Source: a bacterium
Lineage (GTDB): Bacteria; Planctomycetota; Planctomycetia; Pirellulales; Pirellulaceae
NCBI GenBank assembly: GCA_030430075.1
Contig: JAUIGN010000017.1
Coordinates: 62,001-126,000, forward strand
Direction of reading: 5' to 3'
Length of the DNA stretch: 64,000 nt
Below the pieces are notes generated by a model, which saw only the letters and a program-made list of their open reading frames with translations, made no database searches and was not told the DNA's origin. Below, piece by piece: positions 53,225 through 63,067 of this stretch. A program made the translations under genes and the position numbers. Within the stretch, counting starts at the first letter, position 1; the number at the start of each line of letters is the position of its first letter.

Positions 53225-55126
53225 TCATCGCCACCGCTTCGACCGGGGCACTTCGATGCGCGGCACGACTTCTTCTTCGCGCTGACCCGGACGGCCGATT
53301 CCCCGCACGAGACCACGCAACTGATCCGTCGACGGTCGAGCGCCGCAGCGGAGGCTGGCGACGTAGCCGGCGGTAACCGTCATGACGGCCCCTACCGGCC
53401 ACACCCAGTTGGCACCCTGTTGGAGAAAGTAGGGCGATTTCCAGCCCGCGGTCGTCGCGACCATCACCAGGCAGCCGCCCGATCCGCTTCCGCACAGAAC
53501 CCCGATCAGCGCGCCCGCCGCGGTCGTTCGCCGTGTGACCGCGCCCAGCAGGAAGAGCCCCAGCAAGGGACTTGCCAGGACCCCGGTCACGGCAAGCATC
53601 GCCTGCAATAGCCTGTCGGCCGGCAGCATGACGACTGCGACCCCCATCACCGTCAGACCCAGCGCGAGAACTCCCGCCGGCCCCGCCCGATCCACGTCCG
53701 ACGCGGCTGCCGCGGGATGGAACCGGTCCCGCAAGTACGGTCCTGCGACGGTGCTGAGCGCCAACAGGCCGGCGTCGAGCGACGAGACCACGGCGGCCAA
53801 CATGGCCCCCATCGCCAGTCCGGCCAGCCCCCAGGGGAGTTGCGTCGCGATATACCAAGGTAGCAGTTCGACGTCCGCCCGCGCATGCAAGACAGCCTCG
53901 CCCCGCCGCAGGCCCCGTTGGGGAGGATAGCGGGTCAGGAGTCCTTCCGCCCGCACACCCTCGGCTGAATCCGCGTCGATCACGGAACTGGTTTCCGTGA
54001 TGGGCTCACGGCTGTTCGGCTTGAGCAATCGTTGCTCAGCGACCAGCGTCTCGATGTTGCCCGCATCCAGATGCGACCGGTCGTTGGCCCACTGCCACGG
54101 TCGCGCACCGGGACCGTCGGCCGCAAGTGAACCGGCACCGAGCGCTTCGCGGCTCACCGGATCGACGTTGGCCACCCACTTGGCACGCAGGGCGGCCGGG
54201 TGATCGTGATAGAAGGCCAACAAGCCCAGCCCCAGGTAGGACAGGCTGATCGCGGCCAGCGTGAGGAGGGCCGCGGCCGTGCAGAACGCCTGCTGCGCCG
54301 TCCGCAGCCGCTTCGTCGCCAGCAGTTTCTGTAGCGTCACCTGGTCCGCCGCAAACAGGGCCAGCAGCGATAGGGCCAGGGCAGGTACCAGACTGAGCGA
54401 CGACCAGGCCGCGGTACCGTCGACGGCGGTTGGCACCATGTGAAGACGCTCCAGCGAACCGGCGACCTGCCAGAGACGCCCCGCACCTCCCTCGAGCGCC
54501 ACCCAGAGACTGCCCACCAGCGCCGCCAGGGCGACGCCGACGACGATCAGTTGAACCGTATTGGCCCCAACCACCGATTTCATGCCGCCCAGCGAGGTGT
54601 AGGCGGTGGCGACGCCGGCCAGGCCCACGATGAACCAGACTGAAGAGACCGGCAGGCCCATCCCCGTGACGATCAGGCGGCAGCCCAGCGTCAGCATGCC
54701 GGCCAGCCACGCGACCCGCCAGACCACAAAGGAAAGCTCGGCCAGCCTTCTTACGCGACGATCGAATCGCAACTCCAGGTACTCGTAGATGGACGTCAGC
54801 CGCAGGCCGTGGAGCAAGGGTAGCAGGCCGTGCACGACGAAGGGAACGCAGGCCCAGATCGTGACAACCACCCACAGCGTCGCCCACCCCTGGTGATACG
54901 CCTGGCTCGGCAAGCCTGCCAGGCTGAGTCCCAGGAAAAGCGAACCACTGACACCGACGACCGGCAGCAACGCCATCGCCAGCGAGCACCCCGCGGGGAG
55001 CCAGCCCAGCTCACGATTGGCCAGCAGGAATTCATCGCTCGTTGGTTGCCGCCCGCGCGTGGCGAAGCCAACCACGATCCACATCCCGATCAGAAGCGTC
55101 AAGACGGCATAGTCGACTACGTGCAT
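53225..55126 (-). CDS. Sodium:solute symporter family protein
   Basis: A 633-residue SSS-family transporter with about 13 transmembrane segments, from MHVVDYAVLTLLIGMWIVVG to the C-terminal cytoplasmic tail rich in Arg and Glu. The family features are a first-helix break near TSDEFLLANRELGWLPAGCSLA, GMKSVVGANTVQLIVV and LAAVVSSLDAGLLALSTV (the sodium-site region of helix 8-9). A ~100-residue extramembrane insert (~310-420) with GRPWQWAND and TRYPPQRGLRRGEAV is unusual. Substrate unknown; sugars, sialic acid or proline are typical for the family. It starts 123 bases after the dapL-like start and is the last gene before the repeat cluster. Confidence 0.9.
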   Translation of the reverse strand: MHVVDYAVLTLLIGMWIVVGFATRGRQPTSDEFLLANRELGWLPAGCSLAMALLPVVGVSGSLFLGLSLAGLPSQAYHQGWATLWVVVTIWACVPFVVHGLLPLLHGLRLTSIYEYLELRFDRRVRRLAELSFVVWRVAWLAGMLTLGCRLIVTGMGLPVSSVWFIVGLAGVATAYTSLGGMKSVVGANTVQLIVVGVALAALVGSLWVALEGGAGRLWQVAGSLERLHMVPTAVDGTAAWSSLSLVPALALSLLALFAADQVTLQKLLATKRLRTAQQAFCTAAALLTLAAISLSYLGLGLLAFYHDHPAALRAKWVANVDPVSREALGAGSLAADGPGARPWQWANDRSHLDAGNIETLVAEQRLLKPNSREPITETSSVIDADSAEGVRAEGLLTRYPPQRGLRRGEAVLHARADVELLPWYIATQLPWGLAGLAMGAMLAAVVSSLDAGLLALSTVAGPYLRDRFHPAAAASDVDRAGPAGVLALGLTVMGVAVVMLPADRLLQAMLAVTGVLASPLLGLFLLGAVTRRTTAAGALIGVLCGSGSGGCLVMVATTAGWKSPYFLQQGANWVWPVGAVMTVTAGYVASLRCGARPSTDQLRGLVRGIGRPGQREEEVVPRIEVPRSKRWR

Positions 55127-55254
55127 GACGGTTCGGTCGGCGGCCAGGAGCGATCGGGGTTCACGCCATTGATCGACCGGCCGGGTCGGACGAATAGCGA
55201 CATGGGCAGCGCATTAGCCTAGCTGCGGTCAAAGAGGATCTCAACCGTTACTGA

Positions 55255-55465
55255 GTTGCTTGGTGCTCATTCGGAGTGGCGATGCCGAAACGCGGTGGAG
55301 GGGACGGTGCGATCGACGCGCCGCCAGGACGACAAGCGGTGTCGCGGCGATCCTGGGTGAACCTGTCAACAGCGCCTCGCATATCCGCCGAAAGCGTTCG
55401 CGCCCGGTTTGCTCGCCGAGCGAACGAACCGGGGCGAACGCCCAGCGGCTGATGATTCATCCGCA
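55255..55465 (-). repeat. Dispersed intergenic repeat, family B copy 5 (minus strand)
   Basis: On the minus strand: GATGAATCATCAGCCGCTGG, GCGTTCGCCCCGGTTCGTTC, GCTCGGCGAGCAAACCGGGC, GCGAACGCTTTCGGCGGATA, GTTGACAGGTTCACCCAGG, ATCGCCGCGACACCGCTTGT. It abuts a tandem array and lies in the gap between lptB and the symporter gene, downstream of lptB and in its orientation. Confidence 0.72.
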
Positions 55466-55601
55466 CGATCTCTTCCTTTACGGTCTTCCAGCACGGTCTT
55501 CCAGCACGGTCTTCCAGCACGATCTCTTTCAGCACGATCTCTTTCAGCACGGTCATCCAGCGCGGTCATCCAGCGCGGTCTTCCAGCGCGGTCTTGCCTC
55601 G
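55466..55601 (-). repeat. 13/15-bp tandem array after lptB
   Basis: Ten consecutive short units: 13-bp CGGTCTTCCAGCA/G or CGGTCATCCAGCG units (55481-55519, 55550-55601) interrupted by 15-bp CGATCTCTTTCAGCA units (55520-55549) and an altered one at 55466-55480, written on the plus strand. It ends 25 bases after the lptB stop and merges directly with family B copy 5. Confidence 0.9.
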
Positions 55602-55625
55602 TATGAACGTCGCATACCGGGGGAC

Positions 55626-56522
<897 letters not shown>

Positions 56523-56582
56523 CGGTTCGTCCTCCGTGACTACCGGTGATCGGGAGCAGGCTGTCGGCTCCCGCCGGCGATG

Positions 56583-58355
56583 TTATTGGATCGTCTTCAT
56601 GCGGGAGAAATTCGGCCAGAAGGGACGCCAGGCATGCGGCCAGTAGATCAACAGTGCTTTGCCGATCAAGTACCTCCGCTCGACGTACGGCGGCGGGTCG
56701 CCGGCCACCGACCAAAGCCGGGCATCCTTGCTTTGCGGGCTGTTGTCGCCCATCGGAAAGAACTGATCCTCGTCCAACTCGAAGCGAACCTCGCGACGTG
56801 CGTCAAACAACGGCGTCTCGGCCCAACTGTGCGGATCGGTCGCCACATTCAACAGGTCGCCGATATTGACGTACGGATCGTACTCGATTCGATCATGTTC
56901 CCAATCCAAGGCCATGTAGTAGATGTCGCGCAACACCTTCAGGCGATTGACCTGCAGTTCAATATTCTCTCCGCCGATGCCCAGCGGTGCCAGGTCGAGC
57001 GGGTCGGCAGGGGACCAGACCGGGCGGACATTGTCTTCCCGCGCAAAGGTCGTGGGCACATCGAATTGGATGGAACGTTCGTTGACCCACAGGAACAGCT
57101 TGTCGTCGACGTTGGCGAACCGAAGCAAGTACGAACCGGCACCTTGCAGCCTGGTTGTTGCGGTGGCGACGTCTGCGACGGTGCCGTCGTCCGCGGTGAA
57201 CGGGACGCGCCCGCCGTCAATCGTCAAGGATGCCTGGCCGGTGGCGACATCAAACCGGCACTCGAAGACCATGCCTCCTTCGACCAGCTTGAGCAACAGT
57301 TGTCCCTGGTCACTCGCGACAACCACTTCGGACTCGATGGCCAGGTCGCCCACCCAGGCCGTCCCGATCTGGCTCGGCGTGTTGTCACCGGCGTAGCTGC
57401 CGCGCGTGGCGTTGGAATCGTTGTACGGGTAATAGTCCATGATCAACTGCCCGCGGACGGCGTTCAGGCGATCCGGCAATCTGCCTTCCCGCATGTCAAC
57501 CCAATCGCTGGGCAGCGGGGCAAAGTGCCGATAGCGGAGCCACGACGCTTCGCTGCCGGCCGTGACATGAAACTGCGAGCCGTCTTGGCTGCTGACCCAC
57601 TGTTGACCGTCGGGGACTTCCGACTGCTGCTTCCAGCGCGAAGGCCAACCCAATTTGCGGAGCTGCTCGCCGATGTGGTCGGTGTCGTCCACCAACTGCA
57701 GCATCGCCTTGACCTTCGCTGGCGGCTTCCGCGCGATCCGCCGCCGGCGTTCGGCGGCCGGCTTCTCCTTTTCGGAGGGCTCCATCACGAAAACATCGCC
57801 GTGCCGGATCCATAGCGTCTCACCGGGCAGTCCGACCAGCCGCTTGATGTAGTTCTGTTTGGCGTTGCCTGGATACTTGAAAACGATGACGTCCCACCGC
57901 TTGGGTTCGGCAAGCTGATAGGCAAACTTGCTGACCAGGATGCGGTCACCGTTGAACGCATCACGGTTGCCGCGCCACAGGAAAAACGTCCCCGGATCGC
58001 TCCGCTCCAGTGCCATCGTGTACCGGCAGATGGGACAGGTCGCGTCCCGGACCTGCGTAAAGTCGTGATGCGACCTGGGGAAGTTCTCTGAACTCGCGCC
58101 GGTCTGAAAGCGGTGACCGCACTGGTCGCAGTAGACGTCCAGGTGGCGCCCCTGCAGCGTGGGCGCCATCGACCCCGTGGGGATGACGAAGGCCTCGGCC
58201 ACAAAGGCGCGAAACAGAAAAGCCAGGACGACCGCCACAACAACCGACTCGATTGTCTCTCGCGTCGTCTGGACGTCATTCTCATTCTTCCCGGCCTCGC
58301 CGGCAGCGGGTCCGCTGTCCGATGGGGCGGCGGTGGCGGCTTTTCCTCGACTCAT
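56583..58355 (-). CDS. lepB: Signal peptidase I paralogue 1 with Cys4 insert and large beta-rich insert
   Basis: A 590-residue type I signal peptidase, about 1.8 times the usual size. A membrane helix (~36-57) leads into box B PTGSMAPTL with the nucleophile at Ser62. A zinc-ribbon-like pair of CxxC motifs (Cys76/79, Cys107/110) is inserted before box C GDRILVSKF, where Lys143 is the expected general base. Box D is KRLVGLPGE (171-179). About 345 residues of mainly beta-strand sequence (LLLKLVEGGMVFECRFDVATG, YLLRFANVDDKLFLWVNE) are inserted before box E GDNSPQSKDAR (from Gly536). The start at 58355 gives a normal N-terminus. It lies between paralogue 2 and lptB. Confidence 0.95.
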   Translation of the reverse strand: MSRGKAATAAPSDSGPAAGEAGKNENDVQTTRETIESVVVAVVLAFLFRAFVAEAFVIPTGSMAPTLQGRHLDVYCDQCGHRFQTGASSENFPRSHHDFTQVRDATCPICRYTMALERSDPGTFFLWRGNRDAFNGDRILVSKFAYQLAEPKRWDVIVFKYPGNAKQNYIKRLVGLPGETLWIRHGDVFVMEPSEKEKPAAERRRRIARKPPAKVKAMLQLVDDTDHIGEQLRKLGWPSRWKQQSEVPDGQQWVSSQDGSQFHVTAGSEASWLRYRHFAPLPSDWVDMREGRLPDRLNAVRGQLIMDYYPYNDSNATRGSYAGDNTPSQIGTAWVGDLAIESEVVVASDQGQLLLKLVEGGMVFECRFDVATGQASLTIDGGRVPFTADDGTVADVATATTRLQGAGSYLLRFANVDDKLFLWVNERSIQFDVPTTFAREDNVRPVWSPADPLDLAPLGIGGENIELQVNRLKVLRDIYYMALDWEHDRIEYDPYVNIGDLLNVATDPHSWAETPLFDARREVRFELDEDQFFPMGDNSPQSKDARLWSVAGDPPPYVERRYLIGKALLIYWPHAWRPFWPNFSRMKTIQ

Positions 58356-58554
58356 TGCTTCTCTCGTGATGGGACCGCGACGAACGCCGAGGCTGACAGG
58401 TGACCACGTGGTCGGGTGGGGGCGACGTGTGGTTCCCCAATTGAATCCAGGGAACACCAAACTATTCGCCGCAGGTGTCGAAAATATAGCCGAAAAAAAG
58501 ATCTGCCGATACTTGAGCCAGCGGGCCACCATGAGCAGCCCGCGGCGATCGGTT

Positions 58555-59898
58555 CTAGAATGGCCGCAACACTCTTCCAAGTAACGACTTGCGGGGCAGG
58601 CTCGCGGTCCGCCAGTTGCGGCTGTCGCGGGAGACCGGGACGTTGTCCCCCAGCACGAGAACGCTATCAGGAGCCACCCGGACCTGCCAGGGGCGGTCCT
58701 GCTGGAAGGGCCCGAGGTAGTAAACGTCCCGGAAGACCTTGAGTTCTTCAACCTGCAACCGGCCACCTGCCCCGCCGATGGCCAGCCGGTCCTCGGGCGC
58801 CGGCGGCACGGCGGCGGACGCACGATCAAGGCGGCTGCCGCCCGCCCGTTCGAACGGCTCGCAAAACACCTTCCGGGCGCCGGCCACCAAGAAAACCTGC
58901 CGGTCGCAGATGCCGAATTGCAGATGGCCGGTGGCTGGCAGCCGGCAAGGGAAGTTTCCGACAACGGCATCGTTGCGGCGGAGCGAGGCCTGCTGCTGTC
59001 GGCGGCTGATTTCGACCACGAATCGATCGCCGTCATCCTGAACTCGCAGACGCACCACTCCCTCACGTTGCCATGTCAGCCGGCACGACAACCACAGGTC
59101 GGTGACGGCGTGGAGTTCACGTGACGTGTTCTGGTTGTAGCCGTAGTGATCGAAGACCGGCGTGGTGGCCGTTCGTTCCAGCGGCGAGCTGAAGCACCGC
59201 CAATTCCGATACGTCAGCCAGTCGACATGCGCTTCCCCGGTGGCCTCGCCTGCTGGCCTGGTGATTGCGGGCGTGGACGGCGAAAACGCATAGCCCGTCG
59301 GCTGCCGGCTCCAGCCGGACGTGTCATCTGGGAGTCCAGCCGATTGCCAACGCGGAGGCAGGTCGGCGGTTGCCGACGGACGAAAGCGATCGTCATGGAC
59401 CAGGACCGACAGTTGTTGTTGCACAGGCAGTGGCTTGCGGAGGATGCGACCGTCGACGAAGAGGTCGCCTCGACGAATCTCAATCGTTTCGCCGGGCAGT
59501 CCGACCACCCGCTTGACGGCTTTCCGCGTCGGTGTGGGGGGATCGGGAAAGGCCACCAGATCCCAGCGGCGGGGCGACCGGCCGACGTAGGCCAGGCGGT
59601 CGATCAGCACACGCTGGCCCGGGACGAGCCGGGTGGGCGCCAATTCATTGGCCGGGAAGCCGCAGTTGGGGCAGACTGCCTGATCGGTCTCTGGCCGCGA
59701 CGTGGCGTCACAGCGAAAGGGCAAGCGGCAGTCATCACAGCTCAACGAATAATGGATCCCCAGCATCGTGGGAGCCATCGAACCGCCGGCAATCTGAACC
59801 GGTCCGACCAGGCCTTGCAGGCAGAGCAACCGCATGGCAACCAGGCCGATGGCCAGCCCGGCAAGTCCCAGGAGCAAGGTTTGACGACGCCGATTCAC
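58555..59898 (-). CDS. Signal peptidase I paralogue 2, general-base Lys replaced by Arg
   Basis: A 447-residue signal peptidase I-like protein with the same plan as the neighbour: a membrane helix (~8-27), box B GGSMAPTM with Ser40, an inserted Cys4 module (CDDC at 54-57, CPNC at 76-79, plus Cys63), box D VKRVVGLPGE (128-137), a beta-rich insert, and box E GDNVPVSRDSRNW (from Gly417). However, the expected catalytic Lys in box C reads QRVLIDRLAY, so Arg101 occupies the Lys position. It may have altered activity, use another base or be a regulatory pseudoenzyme. It begins 7 bases after the lepA stop, recalling the lepA-lepB operon of enterobacteria. Confidence 0.92.
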   Translation of the reverse strand: MNRRRQTLLLGLAGLAIGLVAMRLLCLQGLVGPVQIAGGSMAPTMLGIHYSLSCDDCRLPFRCDATSRPETDQAVCPNCGFPANELAPTRLVPGQRVLIDRLAYVGRSPRRWDLVAFPDPPTPTRKAVKRVVGLPGETIEIRRGDLFVDGRILRKPLPVQQQLSVLVHDDRFRPSATADLPPRWQSAGLPDDTSGWSRQPTGYAFSPSTPAITRPAGEATGEAHVDWLTYRNWRCFSSPLERTATTPVFDHYGYNQNTSRELHAVTDLWLSCRLTWQREGVVRLRVQDDGDRFVVEISRRQQQASLRRNDAVVGNFPCRLPATGHLQFGICDRQVFLVAGARKVFCEPFERAGGSRLDRASAAVPPAPEDRLAIGGAGGRLQVEELKVFRDVYYLGPFQQDRPWQVRVAPDSVLVLGDNVPVSRDSRNWRTASLPRKSLLGRVLRPF

Positions 59899-59905
59899 GC
59901 CGGCC

Positions 59906-61723
59906 TCACTTACTGGCTTCGCCCGTATCCAGGACGGCCATGAACGCCTTTTGAGGTATGTCGACCTGCCCGATCGACTTCATGCGTTTCTTCCCCTCTT
60001 TTTGCTTCGCCCACAGCTTGCGTTTGCGCGAAATATCGCCGCCGTAACACTTGGCGGTCACGTTCTTCCGCATGGCCGGCACCGTCTCCCGGGCGATGAC
60101 CCGCGTCCCAATGGCGGCTTGCACGGCAACCTCGAACATGTGGCGGCTGATCTCCTGCTTGAGCCGTTTGGCAACCGCGCGACCACGGCGGTCCGCATCC
60201 TGGCGGTTGCAGATGAAGCTCAGGGCGTCGACCCGCTTCCCATTGACCAGAATGTCCAGGCGGACGAGGTCCGCCGGGAAGTACCCGGTGACTTCATAGT
60301 CCATCGTACCGTAGCCCCGCGTTGCGCTTTTCAGTTTGTCGTGCATGTCGTAGATGACTTCGCCCAGCGGCAGGTCGTACGTCAGCATCGTTCGTGTCGG
60401 CGAGAGATATTCGGTTGCCAGTTGGATGCCCCGCCGCTCCTGGCACAGTTTCATCACCGGGCCAATGAATTCGGTGGGTTGAATCAAATTGACCCGCACG
60501 ATCGGCTGACGAAACTCTTCGATCTCACCGTGGTCGGGAACGTCCTGCGGTTTATGAATGTAGAGCGTCTCGCCCCGTTTGGTGACGATTTCGTAGGTGA
60601 CATTGGGCGCGGTTTGCACCAGGTCGATGTCGGACTCCTGCTCCAGCCGCTGCTGAATGATCTCCATGTGCAGCAACCCCAGGAAGCCGCAGCGAAATCC
60701 AAAGCCCAACGCGTCGCTGGTTTCCGGCTCGAACTCGAAGCTGGGGTCGTTAATATGCAGCTTGGTGAGCGCGTCCCGCAGTTCGGTAAAGTCCTGGCCA
60801 TCGGAAGGAAAGAGGCCGCAATAGACCATCCGTTGAGGCGGTTGGTAGCCGGGGAGCGGTTTGGCAGCGTCCTCGACGGTGCTGATCGTGTCCCCGATAT
60901 TGACCATGTCAAGCGACTTGATGTTACAGATCACGTAACCGACCTGGCCGGCTTGCAGGGTGTCGCACGAGCGGCGTTGGGGGGCGAACTGCCCCAGTTC
61001 GATGACTTCATGGTTCGTGCCGGCACGGAGGAAGCGAATCTTCTGTCCTTTACGGATCGTGCCGTTCATCAGCCGCACGTAGGTGATGGCGCCGCGAAAC
61101 TCGTCGTAATTCGAGTCGAACACCATGGCCTGCAGCGGGGCCTGTGGATCGCCGTCCGGGGGCGGGATCCGCTCCACCAGGGCGTCCAGCAAGGCGTCCA
61201 CCCCGATGCCGCTTTTGGCACTGACACGCAACACGTCGGCGGGGTCGACGCCCAGCGACTGCTCCATCTCTTCCGTCACTTCGTCGGGCCGGGCGTGCGC
61301 AAGGTCGATCTTGTTGATGACCGGCACGATCGTCAGATCGTTCTCCAGCGCGGCATAGGCGTTGGCGACCGTCTGGGCCTCCACACCCTGGAAGGCGTCA
61401 ACCAGGAGCATTGCGCCTTCGCAGCAGGCCAACGAACGCGAGACTTCGTAATGAAAATCAACATGGCCCGGCGTGTCGATCAGGTTCAACTGATACGCTT
61501 CGCCGTCCCGCACATAGTCCAGGACGACCGCGCGAGCTTTGATCGTGATCCCGCGGGCACGTTCGAGTGCCATGTCGTCGAGCAACTGCTCCTTCATCTC
61601 GCGCTCACTGACCGTGCCGGTCTGCTCCAGCAGGCGATCCGCCAGCGTGCTCTTGCCGTGATCGATGTGGGCAATGATGCAGAAGTTGCGGATGTTCTCT
61701 TGCTTCAGCTTGAGCTTCGACAT
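59906..61723 (-). CDS. lepA: Elongation factor 4 (LepA)
   Basis: A 605-residue LepA/EF4 GTPase, which acts on stalled or misassembled ribosomes. G1 AHIDHGKST, G2 RGITIKARAV, G3 DTPGHVDFHYEV, and G4 NKIDL are intact. The C-terminal domain is typical (GYGTMDYEVTGYFPADLVRLDIL, FICNRQDADRRGRAVAKRLK, YGGDISRKRKLWAKQKEGKKRMK). The ATG at 61723 (MSKLKLKQENIRNFCIIAH) is used; the upstream in-frame stretch is unconserved. The lepB paralogues follow in the same direction at 7 bases. Confidence 0.97.
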   Translation of the reverse strand: MSKLKLKQENIRNFCIIAHIDHGKSTLADRLLEQTGTVSEREMKEQLLDDMALERARGITIKARAVVLDYVRDGEAYQLNLIDTPGHVDFHYEVSRSLACCEGAMLLVDAFQGVEAQTVANAYAALENDLTIVPVINKIDLAHARPDEVTEEMEQSLGVDPADVLRVSAKSGIGVDALLDALVERIPPPDGDPQAPLQAMVFDSNYDEFRGAITYVRLMNGTIRKGQKIRFLRAGTNHEVIELGQFAPQRRSCDTLQAGQVGYVICNIKSLDMVNIGDTISTVEDAAKPLPGYQPPQRMVYCGLFPSDGQDFTELRDALTKLHINDPSFEFEPETSDALGFGFRCGFLGLLHMEIIQQRLEQESDIDLVQTAPNVTYEIVTKRGETLYIHKPQDVPDHGEIEEFRQPIVRVNLIQPTEFIGPVMKLCQERRGIQLATEYLSPTRTMLTYDLPLGEVIYDMHDKLKSATRGYGTMDYEVTGYFPADLVRLDILVNGKRVDALSFICNRQDADRRGRAVAKRLKQEISRHMFEVAVQAAIGTRVIARETVPAMRKNVTAKCYGGDISRKRKLWAKQKEGKKRMKSIGQVDIPQKAFMAVLDTGEASK

Positions 61724-61886
61724 GGGGTCTGAGTCTACGGCGAGGAATGTGAGGGGATGGAACCGCGCGGGGCTTGCCCGGCGGCCAGGCCGAAAGTGCG
61801 AACCGTCCGTTTTGTCGGGAACCACGGTTGGCCAACCGTGGCCGCGACCGGGCGGCCGGGCGGACATGGCTGGGGAGTCATCACGG

Positions 61887-62921
61887 TCAGTTGCTTCGGT
61901 GCGATGCGGCCCGCGCGATTCCCGCGGCGCCCAGGTAACCGGCATTGGATCCGAGGCTGGCATACTCGATCGGCGTCTCTTGCACGACGCCGTAGGCCCG
62001 CTTTTTGAATTCGGCTTTCAAGTGGGCCATGAACTTGCGACCGATGGCCCAGGCGTGCCCGCCGAAATTCATCGCGCCGCCGATGATCACAATCCCCGGG
62101 TCCACGGTATGGACGACGTTCACCACGCCGACGCTGAGGTGTTCGGCGGTCTCCAGAATGATCTGCTCGGAAAACGCGTCTCCCTTTTCGGCTTCTTCGG
62201 CCAGCATGAGCGGCGAGAGAGATTCGCCGGCGGCGATTCTTTCGCGGGCACTGGTGGCGGCGCCCTCGTCCATCGCTTCGCCAGCTCGAGCGACCACGGC
62301 GCTGGCGCTGGCATAGGCCTCAAGCTGACCACGGCCGCCGCCCCAGACGCAGAGCCGCGCGTCGGCGCGCTGGTCGATCATCACGTGCCCCAGTTCGGAA
62401 CCAAAGCTGTGTTCGCCGTCCAGCGAAACCCCATCCAGGATGATGCCCCCGCCGACCCCGGTCCCCAGGGTCACCATCACCATGCTGCTGAAGTCGCGTC
62501 CACTGCCGATCCAGAATTCACCATAGGCCGCGGCGTTGGCGTCATTGGCGAACGCCACCGGCTTGCCGCACAGCGTCGCCAAGGCGTCGCGGAGCGGGAA
62601 ATTGCGCCAATGCGGCATGTTGGGCGGCTCGAGGATCAGGCCGCGGGGAATGTCCATCGATCCCGGTGTGCCCAGCCCGACCGCCGCGATTTCGTCCCAC
62701 TCGAGGCCGCTGGCAGCAAGTTCCGCGTTGATCCCCGCATGAGTCCGCTCGACGGCGTCCTGAGGCCCCCGTGACTCGTTCGTCGCAATCTGGGTACGGG
62801 AAATCGTGCGGCCGTCGTCGTCGACCAGACCGATCTTGATGCTCGTCCCACCAACATCAACGCCCACAAACACGGGGCGCCGCGCGGCGGCAGCGGGGAT
62901 GGGGGCGCAGTTGTCGTGCAT
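61887..62921 (-). CDS. ROK-family sugar kinase lacking two zinc-binding cysteines
   Basis: A 344-residue ROK (glucokinase-type) protein. The phosphate-binding loop is FVGVDVGGTSIKIGLV, the catalytic Asp127 is in ANDANAA, TLGTGVGGGII follows, and His179 is in ELGHV. The usual CxCGxxGC zinc motif after this His is changed to CVWGGGRGQLE: Cys191 remains but Trp193 and Gln199 replace the other two Cys, with one added residue. It is probably a glucokinase-like hexokinase, though some ROK proteins are regulators; no DNA-binding domain is present. The ATG at 62921 is preferred over a TTG nine bases upstream. It lies upstream of lepA. Confidence 0.92.
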   Translation of the reverse strand: MHDNCAPIPAAAARRPVFVGVDVGGTSIKIGLVDDDGRTISRTQIATNESRGPQDAVERTHAGINAELAASGLEWDEIAAVGLGTPGSMDIPRGLILEPPNMPHWRNFPLRDALATLCGKPVAFANDANAAAYGEFWIGSGRDFSSMVMVTLGTGVGGGIILDGVSLDGEHSFGSELGHVMIDQRADARLCVWGGGRGQLEAYASASAVVARAGEAMDEGAATSARERIAAGESLSPLMLAEEAEKGDAFSEQIILETAEHLSVGVVNVVHTVDPGIVIIGGAMNFGGHAWAIGRKFMAHLKAEFKKRAYGVVQETPIEYASLGSNAGYLGAAGIARAASHRSN

Positions 62922-63067
62922 AGGACGCAAGGTAGGGCGGATCGTCGGGGAGAAAACAGATCGCGGTCGGCTGAAGTATAAGAGGCGTCCCGATTTTCGG
63001 CAATTGGCACTCGACGGTCCGCCAGCCGCCGCACGACTGATGGTTGCCGCACCGCCAGCCGCTGCGG

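Noticed and set aside
59951..61732. Open frame antisense to lepA
   Set aside because: LepA is complete with all G motifs; the antisense frame is a shadow.
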